This document shows, piece by piece, positions 8,234-13,092 of a DNA stretch of 13,092 nt. The position numbers and the translations under genes were made by a program. The first letter of the stretch is position 1. Each line of letters opens with the position of its first letter. Where the stretch lies: NCBI GenBank assembly GCA_002404095.1, contig DHJA01000279.1, forward strand, positions 1-13,092, read 5' to 3'. The DNA comes from Planctomycetaceae bacterium UBA4732 (GTDB lineage Bacteria; Planctomycetota; Planctomycetia; Gemmatales; Gemmataceae). Under the pieces are notes generated by a model. That model did no database searches, was not told the DNA's origin, and saw nothing but the letters and a program-made list of their open reading frames with translations.

Positions 8234-8263
8234 AGGTGTTGGTTCCGTAAAGGATAGCGTCAG

Positions 8264-8587
8264 TCACAGCAGGGAGGGGACGGGATTGTCGAATTCCATG
8301 TTGGCGAATGACTTTTTCGCCTCGTCCGGAGTGAACATGAGGAGAAGGCTGATTTCCGCCATAACTTCCTCCGGCAACTCCTCTAATATCGGCCACATGT
8401 TGTCTTCACGCTCCGCCCGACCCGTCCCTTTAAATTCCGAAGCGATGACGCGAACGCGCACGGAGACGGAGTTCTGCCGGTACACTTCGATCTTGGCGCG
8501 CGGATGCGCGACATTGTACTTTTTAAGCGCCTGGACGATTTGTTTTAGGACTTCATCCGGGCGATCGGTTCGCAGTTTGACAACCAT
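8264..8587 (-). CDS. Hypothetical protein, 107 residues, faint BolA-like pattern
   Basis: A short soluble protein of 107 residues and unknown function. An N-terminal helix (residues 10-24) is followed by strands IEVYRQN and VRVRVIASEF (33-52), then FKGTGRAERE (52-61), a helix (65-72) and ISLLLMFTPDE (79-89). The order 'strand, S-x-F-x-G, R, L-x-E-L, strand, T-P-x-E' resembles BolA proteins (S-x-F-x-G, R-H-R, L-x-E-L, H-A-L, T-P-x-E). The conserved BolA histidines are missing, so a shared fold is only a guess. The protein lies between the small gene interrupted by TAG and MoxR, 30 bases before the MoxR start. The coding frame is supported by the operon-like spacing and by a pattern I associate with planctomycete proteins. 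Confidence 0.8.
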   Translation of the reverse strand: MVVKLRTDRPDEVLKQIVQALKKYNVAHPRAKIEVYRQNSVSVRVRVIASEFKGTGRAEREDNMWPILEELPEEVMAEISLLLMFTPDEAKKSFANMEFDNPVPSLL

Positions 8588-8622
8588 TATTACATTTCCA
8601 GGGGCGAAGATCGCTCAACTCA

Positions 8623-8883
8623 TTACTCCGCGAGTTCGCCGTAATCGACCAGACCCACACTCGTGACCGCGTTAAACGTGCTGAACAATCGTAGCTTGTT
8701 CGAGATCACCTAGAAGTCCTCAGGCGCTTTCGCTCCCGGCCCTGGACTGGGATCGAAGGCAATGTTTTCCGGGTGTTCGATGACGACCCGATCCCCGTTC
8801 TCCATGTTCAGCGCGAAGCGATGGAATGGGACGGCGCGGAGCAAGCGCTGGACTTCGGAGCGAATGACTTCGACGCGTGGCAT
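8623..8883 (-). pseudogene. Small conserved gene interrupted by an in-frame TAG
   Basis: A 57-residue frame begins at 8883 and ends at TAG (8710-8712). It reads MPRVEVIRSEVQ, then a stretch with AVPFHRFAL, NGDRVVIEHPENIAF and an end near GAKAPEDF. After the TAG the same frame stays open for 28 codons to TAA at 8623-8625 and reads VISNKLRLFSTF, then NAVTSVGLVDYGE. As I recall, the 'PF-x-x-F, G-x-x-I/V, HPE' family of planctomycetes continues past this point with just such a segment and has Tyr after the Phe, so a TAC or TAT codon may have become TAG. Read-through would give about 86 residues. GAGGAG at 8889-8894, 5 bases before the ATG, is a strong ribosome binding site, so translation at least of the first part is likely. 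Sequencing error, true decay or read-through cannot be separated here. Confidence 0.65.
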
Positions 8884-8888
8884 AACTT

Positions 8889-8894
8889 CTCCTC
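8889..8894 (-). promoter_or_regulatory. Strong ribosome binding site of the TAG-interrupted gene
   Basis: GAGGAG on the minus strand stands 5 bases before the ATG at 8883. It is one of the strongest such sites in the window. Its preservation argues that the gene was functional recently, or still is. Confidence 0.6.
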
Positions 8895-8904
8895 AGCGAT
8901 TTGG

Positions 8905-9141
8905 TTAGGCATTGATCTCTTTGCCGAACGCCTGGCGGTCCTCCCGGAAGTCTTTCAAGGCGCGATCCACGATTCGCCGTATCTGTTGTTCCAGTTCCTC
9001 GACGGTTCGCCGCTCCTTCGGGAGGCTCATCCAGCAGAATTGGATGCCTTGCCGGATCATGTGATCGATTTGGCCCGGTCCGAAGACTTCGCTCATCCGT
9101 TCGGCCGCCTCCTCGCCTTCGCCCTCCAAAAACATGGCCAT
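8905..9141 (-). CDS. Hypothetical protein, 78 residues
   Basis: A small, mostly helical, charged protein. Residues 20-44 hold FGPGQIDHMIRQ, then QFCWMSLPKERR, and residues 46-70 form a long amphipathic helix ending in ALKDFRED. I recall similar short proteins in planctomycete genomes but know no function for them. There is no signal peptide or membrane helix. The start at 9141 has GAGGA 6 bases upstream (9148-9152). A second ATG two codons later (9133-9135) is an alternative. It starts 35 bases after the beta-propeller gene and ends 21 bases before the next small gene, so it is part of the same tight cluster. Its job is unknown; association with the neighbours is inferred from spacing only. 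Confidence 0.8.
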   Translation of the reverse strand: MAMFLEGEGEEAAERMSEVFGPGQIDHMIRQGIQFCWMSLPKERRTVEELEQQIRRIVDRALKDFREDRQAFGKEINA

Positions 9142-9176
9142 AACAGATCCTCACTATCTGAGAAGAACTTCAGCCT

Positions 9177-12100
9177 TTATTTCGCCGCCGTTAGTCCCCA
9201 CGCTCTTCCGTTCACCACCACGATCATGCCTTGCGCCGAAAGATGCACGAGTGAACGCTCTTCCATCTTCTCCATCGCAAACATAGGCAGCACATCGTCC
9301 CCGCCAGGATCAAGCCGAGCGACCGACTGCGAAGCAACGGCAAAATTCAGCCGTTGCACCACCCGTCCCGTTTTTGGGTCGCAGCACACGACCGGATAAC
9401 CGCGGCCGGGCTTCTCTTCCGGCGGACTGCATCCCGTCCATTGTAACGCAGCCGTCAGCCAACGGAATTGTAATCGCCATCCTTTCCCCTCGATGGGATA
9501 GGCGAGCAAAGCGTCGCCGAACTGTTGCGTCCGCCAGCGGCCCGACGGCCCCGCCAGCATCTGGCGCCATAGGAGCGAGCCGTCCTTGAGCGAGCGGGCG
9601 AAGAGTACGCGATCTTGGACGCCGTAAAAGGCGTCGGCGTCTAGCGACCAACTTCCCACGTCCAGCTCGCCGGTGTTGATTAGCGGCGGGTCGCTCCACA
9701 GAGGCTTGCCTGTCGTTCGGTCGAGTTGTTGCACGCGCCAGCCGATGTTCAGCGGCCACGCCATCAACAGGGCGTGCGCTCCGGCCGTCACCCTTGGCGC
9801 TTCGCCGGTTTTCGTGGTGACGCCGGGCAGTCGATGTGTCCATAGGTCGCGCCCGGAAACGGGATCAAGCAAAAGGACGCTCTCGGCATCCGGTGTGATG
9901 CAAACGCCGCCGTCGGGCAATAGGACGGGCGAACGCGGCCACGGCTCGCTGGCGGTCGGCCCGTCGTGAAGGACGGCTCCCGTCGCGGCGTCGAGCAGCC
10001 AGCGGCGTCCGCCCGAAGTCTGTACCAGCAGCACCTCGGCGTTTACGGGAAAGACGTGGAAGAAACGTCCGTAGGGATACGGCTGGCGTAAACGCGCGCC
10101 GGGCGCCCAACGCGCCCATAGTAGACGGCCGTTGACCGCGTTCAGGGCGAAGAGGCGGCGGTCGCCTTGCATAAAGTACAATCGGCCTCCGATAAGATGG
10201 AAATTGCCGAGCGCATCAGCGTGAAGGGCGTCCGCCGCATCGTACCGCCAGATGATTTGTCCGTCTTCCGCGCGCAGTCCGGCCGCGCCGCCATCGCCGG
10301 CCGCGACGATCACTCCGCCGTTTCGGTCGGCCCAGATGGGTTGAAAGGACAAGGCCGTGCGCCAGCGGATTTTGCCGGTGCCACTAACCCGAAGCGCGAG
10401 CGAGGTTTTGACTCGATCCCTCGCTTGCGCTTCGGGTTGGTATAGGCCGCACAACAGCATATCGTCGGCGACGCGCAACGGCTCCTCGCCGGGGTCAAGG
10501 TTCGCCTGCCAGGAACGGAAGTAAGGCGGTTGAGACAGTGGCGCCGGCTCCGGCGCAACGGGCGGTTTGGGCGCGTCTGCGGACTTCGCGCCGCCGAACT
10601 CGCCTGCTGGTCGCGGCGCGCCGGCTGCGAACGCCGCCCACGGCGATTCCGGCTCGACGCGCGACTGCTTTTCCCTTTCCTCCAGGCGCATACCCGGCGG
10701 CGTGAAGATGGTAAGCGTCTGCCGATCCGCACAGACCAAACAGCCGTCGGCGTACACCAGATTGCCGGCCGGAATGTTTGTCAGCAGCGACGGATCGTCG
10801 GGTTGCTCGCCATCGCGTTGCCGCACCGCGTAAATCACGAACGCGCCCGGCCCTTTGCTCGCGGTCGGCCACAGCACCAGGTCGCCGATCAGGAGGCCGC
10901 GACCCGCCGGCGGCAGACTACCGCCGCCGTCCGGCAGCGCCCAGGCGTCCACGCCGTCGTCCGCTCCGACCGCCCGCAGCCCCGTCGGCGTCGTGAAGAT
11001 CAACCGGCCCTCGCCGACGCCGAGAAGGTGGACCACCTCAAGGGGGCCTCGTTGCCAAAGCGTTTCACCCGTCGCCGCATCCAGGCATAGCAAGTACTCG
11101 TAGTCGGCCGGGGCGACGTAGAGGCGGCCGTCCGCGAACAGGCACGGCGCCAAGTCGCGCGGAGACGGATCGCCGGCGGCGGTCTTATCGCCGCGGCTCG
11201 GATAGCGCGCTGCCCAAACGGGCTTGCCGGTCAGCGCATCCAGCGCCGTGATCGCCCCGGAATGCGAGCAGTACACGACATACGGCCCCGCTAATGTCAG
11301 TAAATGCTGACGGTAGCGGCGGTCCTTGTCGGCGAATTCGCGGGTTTCACATATGTCTTGATGCCAAAGCTCCTCCGGTATTGCCGGCGTATCGGCCGGG
11401 TAGCAGGTGACGCGCGTCAGGGTGCGGCCGTTGACGAAGCGCGTCGAGGCGATGGTAAGTCGGCCGTCGTGGACGAAGGGCGCTCCCTCGAACACGGCGT
11501 AGGTTTTGTTCTCTGGCGCCATCGCCCGCATGGTCCACAGTTCGCGCTCGCCGTTCGGCAACGGCTTTAGACTGAGGCAGACGAGCAGGCTCTCGTCGTC
11601 CTTACCGTTGTCCATTATCGGCGCATCGCGCACGGCCTGGGCGCCGAGGCGGACGTAGATTCGGTCGTCGGCGACGGTCAGCGTATAGCGCAGATCCGGC
11701 GGCGCCGGCAATTTAAGGTCTGGATTAGCGCCATTATTGAGCTTGGCCGCATCGTACCATGTCTCGGCCGCGCCGGTGCGCAAGTCGTAGGCCGTCACAT
11801 AGCGGGCGTCGGCGATAAGCACTTTGCCGTCGGCGACGACCGGCTCGAAGGCCATCGAGCGGTTGCTCAGGAGGGCGCCGACGCCGCGGTCGTAGACCGG
11901 CTCGATCTCCAACGGTTTACGCTCCCTCAAGCTGAATTGGCGTTGGTTGGGAGAACGGCATAGCGCGCCCAAGCGCTCCAGCAGGCGCGGCGGTGCGACG
12001 GCCGTGCGGCCGCGCGCGGCGTCGCCGCCAAACGTGGGCCAATCGGTCGTCGGCGTCGGCGGATCGGCATTGTACTCGTCGGCGACCTGTTGAAGAATGT

Positions 12101-12797
12101 CGGCGTAACGGCCTTTCTTGCCGGCGATCTCGCCTTCCGCCACTCCGTAATTCTTGCGGTAAGCCTGCAAGTCGTCGGCCCAGCCGTAGGCGCCGCGGAA
12201 CAGCCGCGCCAGCAATATCTTGGCGCGAGTTCGCGCGGGATCGGTCTTCGGATCGGGATACGAGAGAGCGGAGGCCGACAAGGGAGGAAGCAGCAGACGC
12301 TGCCAGTGTTCGGCTTCGGCGAAGTCACCGCGCTCGAAGGCGAAATCGCCGAGGAGGTCGATGGCTTTTTCGCCGGGCCGGCTGCAAAACGCCTCATCCA
12401 CCACCCTACGCAACAGCCGCGCATCGCGCGTCGTCGCGGCCTGCTCTAACCATTTTTTCGCCTGCGGGTCGGCGCCGTCGCGGTAAGACCGCAGAGCGTC
12501 CGGCGGCAAACCGGCCAACAGAGAATGGCACAAGCGCCGACATTCAATGTCGCGGCCGGCGTTCACGGACACGAGATCGTCGCCCGACGCGGTGAGGACG
12601 GCCTGGATCTCTTGGACCGCCTCCGACCATTTTTTGGACGCCAGCAGCTTGCGTACTTCGACGATGCGTGCGGCCGTCGGCTTAGACTCGGCGGGAAAGG
12701 CGGCGGGCGGCGGCGGTTCCTCGCCCCGCGCCGGCGACCAGAGTCCACCTAGCGCGAGCAGGATAAGCCAGGCGCTTTGCTGCCGCAAACAAGTCAT
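9177..12797 (-). CDS. Secreted PQQ-type beta-propeller protein with a helical N-terminal region
   Basis: A 1206-residue protein. Residues 1-25 form a signal peptide with a hydrophobic core LILLALGGLW and an ARG/EE cleavage region, so the protein is probably exported. Residues 40-245 are helical and TPR-like, with pairs of amphipathic helices. A linker with DWPTFGGDAARG (252-263) introduces the propeller. Repeated A-x-D-x-x-T/S-G-x-x-x-W blades follow, for example LDAATGETLWQ, LDPVSGRDLW and LDRTTGKPLW. These PQQ-like repeats form a beta-propeller used for binding; no dehydrogenase active site or CxxCH haem motif is seen, so an enzyme role is not supported. Residues about 785-806 are encoded by a palindromic repeat and form an extra loop. 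GGGGGAG at 12803-12809 supports the start. It may be a client or partner of the MoxR system. Confidence 0.93.
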   Translation of the reverse strand: MTCLRQQSAWLILLALGGLWSPARGEEPPPPAAFPAESKPTAARIVEVRKLLASKKWSEAVQEIQAVLTASGDDLVSVNAGRDIECRRLCHSLLAGLPPDALRSYRDGADPQAKKWLEQAATTRDARLLRRVVDEAFCSRPGEKAIDLLGDFAFERGDFAEAEHWQRLLLPPLSASALSYPDPKTDPARTRAKILLARLFRGAYGWADDLQAYRKNYGVAEGEIAGKKGRYADILQQVADEYNADPPTPTTDWPTFGGDAARGRTAVAPPRLLERLGALCRSPNQRQFSLRERKPLEIEPVYDRGVGALLSNRSMAFEPVVADGKVLIADARYVTAYDLRTGAAETWYDAAKLNNGANPDLKLPAPPDLRYTLTVADDRIYVRLGAQAVRDAPIMDNGKDDESLLVCLSLKPLPNGERELWTMRAMAPENKTYAVFEGAPFVHDGRLTIASTRFVNGRTLTRVTCYPADTPAIPEELWHQDICETREFADKDRRYRQHLLTLAGPYVVYCSHSGAITALDALTGKPVWAARYPSRGDKTAAGDPSPRDLAPCLFADGRLYVAPADYEYLLCLDAATGETLWQRGPLEVVHLLGVGEGRLIFTTPTGLRAVGADDGVDAWALPDGGGSLPPAGRGLLIGDLVLWPTASKGPGAFVIYAVRQRDGEQPDDPSLLTNIPAGNLVYADGCLVCADRQTLTIFTPPGMRLEEREKQSRVEPESPWAAFAAGAPRPAGEFGGAKSADAPKPPVAPEPAPLSQPPYFRSWQANLDPGEEPLRVADDMLLCGLYQPEAQARDRVKTSLALRVSGTGKIRWRTALSFQPIWADRNGGVIVAAGDGGAAGLRAEDGQIIWRYDAADALHADALGNFHLIGGRLYFMQGDRRLFALNAVNGRLLWARWAPGARLRQPYPYGRFFHVFPVNAEVLLVQTSGGRRWLLDAATGAVLHDGPTASEPWPRSPVLLPDGGVCITPDAESVLLLDPVSGRDLWTHRLPGVTTKTGEAPRVTAGAHALLMAWPLNIGWRVQQLDRTTGKPLWSDPPLINTGELDVGSWSLDADAFYGVQDRVLFARSLKDGSLLWRQMLAGPSGRWRTQQFGDALLAYPIEGKGWRLQFRWLTAALQWTGCSPPEEKPGRGYPVVCCDPKTGRVVQRLNFAVASQSVARLDPGGDDVLPMFAMEKMEERSLVHLSAQGMIVVVNGRAWGLTAAK
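10383..10441. repeat. Palindromic REP-like element, copy 2, inside the beta-propeller coding sequence
   Basis: The arms at 10383-10405 and 10419-10441 are inverted repeats with two mismatches and a 13-base loop. The left arm is identical to the right arm (minus strand) of the copy at 5249-5308, and the similarity continues through TTTTGA in the loop and the TATA just after position 10440. The two copies lie in opposite orientation. On the minus strand this element adds about 20 residues, including PEAQARDRVKTS and LALRVSGT, and the reading frame stays open across it. The similarity extends to about 63 bases (21 codons), which would explain how the frame survives. Confidence 0.9.
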
Positions 12798-12802
12798 TCC
12801 GT

Positions 12803-12809
12803 CTCCCCC
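12803..12809 (-). promoter_or_regulatory. Ribosome binding site of the beta-propeller gene
   Basis: GGGGGAG on the minus strand stands 5 bases before the ATG at 12797 and decides this start. It directly follows the hairpin at 12808-12830, whose last bases overlap it by two. Confidence 0.6.
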
Positions 12810-12830
12810 GCGCTCCCCTTCGGGTCGCGG
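12808..12830. repeat. Short GC-rich hairpin before the beta-propeller gene
   Basis: CCGCG (12808-12812) and CGCGG (12826-12830) pair, and inside them CCC and GGG can pair around a GAA loop. It fills much of the 52-base gap between the small membrane protein gene and the beta-propeller gene. No U-run follows, so it is not a classic terminator. It could be a remnant of a second repeat family, distinct from the two REP-like elements. Confidence 0.4.
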
Positions 12831-12849
12831 CTAAACGATTCTTCACGCT

Positions 12850-13032
12850 TTACCGTCGCCGTCCTGCTTGCTGGATCAGCCAGCCAACGCCGAAGATGCC
12901 GACGCCGACGCCCGAAAACGTCAGCGAAGTGCGCAGGTCGATGGCGTGTTCGGGCGCCACGTTGGCGACGATGGCCAACGGCACGACGATCATACCAATC
13001 ACTTGCAACAACCGGCCCAGTTGGTAAAGCAT
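12850..13032 (-). CDS. Small two-helix membrane protein, 60 residues
   Basis: A 60-residue protein with two predicted membrane helices: about residues 8-25 (LQVIGMIVVPLAIVANV) and 36-54 (a Gly/Val-rich segment ending in GVGWLIQQ). A short polar loop with PEHAIDLR joins them, and the C-terminus AGRRR is basic. I recall short proteins of this MLYQLGR-to-WLIQQAG layout in planctomycetes, without a known function. The ATG at 13032 is preferred to a GTG at 13089 because the peptide before residue 1 is basic and unlike a leader. A GGAGAGG sequence lies somewhat far upstream. It is the first gene visible in the minus-strand run, 52 bases before the beta-propeller gene. Confidence 0.75.
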   Translation of the reverse strand: MLYQLGRLLQVIGMIVVPLAIVANVAPEHAIDLRTSLTFSGVGVGIFGVGWLIQQAGRRR

Positions 13033-13092
13033 CCCAGGTTTGCCTCTCCATTTCGACGCCGGTTGTGGACCCCGGACTCGTGAGTACACTTC

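Noticed and set aside
9144..9160. CAGAT and ATCTG flanking the ribosome binding site of the 78-residue gene, considered as a translation switch
   Set aside because: The stem is only 5 bases and the binding site would be exposed in the loop, so no regulation can be argued.
5249..10441. The two palindromic repeats considered as a CRISPR remnant or as insertion sequence ends
   Set aside because: They are single, inverted copies 5 kb apart without spacers, and no transposase lies between or beside them.
12525..12550. C-x-x-x-C-H in the beta-propeller protein (CRRLCH), considered as a haem c site
   Set aside because: The spacing is CxxxCH, not CxxCH, and it lies in the helical N-terminal region.
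12794..13051. An alternative minus-strand frame overlapping the small membrane protein
   Set aside because: It is rich in Arg and lacks any domain pattern, while the overlapping frame encodes two clean membrane helices.

Overview
The window looks like chromosomal DNA of a planctomycete, probably of the Gemmata type. This is inferred from GC-rich coding sequence, a MoxR/DUF58/BatA-type von Willebrand factor A (vWA) gene set written in the planctomycete style, a large secreted PQQ-type beta-propeller protein, several short proteins whose patterns I associate with planctomycetes, and a roughly 60-base palindromic repeat with an ACTAACCCGAAGCGC core. No rRNA, tRNA, CRISPR array or insertion sequence is visible. 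Every gene I can support lies on the minus strand, so transcription runs from the right edge to the left.

Layout in transcription order: a 60-residue two-helix membrane protein (13032-12850); a 1206-residue secreted beta-propeller protein (12797-9177) with a palindromic repeat inserted in frame in its coding sequence; three small genes, namely a 78-residue protein (9141-8905), a gene cut by an in-frame TAG (8883-8623) and a 107-residue protein with a faint BolA-like pattern (8587-8264); a MoxR AAA+ ATPase with an N-terminal zinc-ribbon-like cap (8233-6989); a two-gene cassette resembling a toxin-antitoxin pair, with a HicB-like protein (6975-6571) and a RelE/ParE-like protein (6574-6263); a DUF58 protein (6233-5310); a second copy of the palindromic repeat (5249-5308); and a 1695-residue membrane protein (5233-146) that joins two vWA/BatA-type proteins which I expect as separate genes. 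At the left edge a PIN-domain gene begins (74 to beyond position 1).

Gaps between genes are about 13 to 75 bases and one pair overlaps by 4 bases, so the set from 13032 to 146 can be read as one transcription unit. MoxR ATPases with DUF58 and vWA membrane partners are known as chaperone-like systems that remodel or insert partner proteins at the membrane or in the periplasm. Here the ATPase would act in the cytoplasm, DUF58 would be its adaptor, and the fused vWA protein would be the membrane-anchored effector. The co-transcribed beta-propeller protein and small proteins are candidate clients or accessory factors; this last step is inference.

The most unusual points are the repeat carried inside the beta-propeller coding sequence, the TAG codon in an otherwise intact small gene with a strong ribosome binding site, the toxin-antitoxin-like cassette inside the MoxR-DUF58 operon, the fusion of two vWA proteins with one degenerate and one intact metal site, and the zinc-ribbon cap on MoxR.
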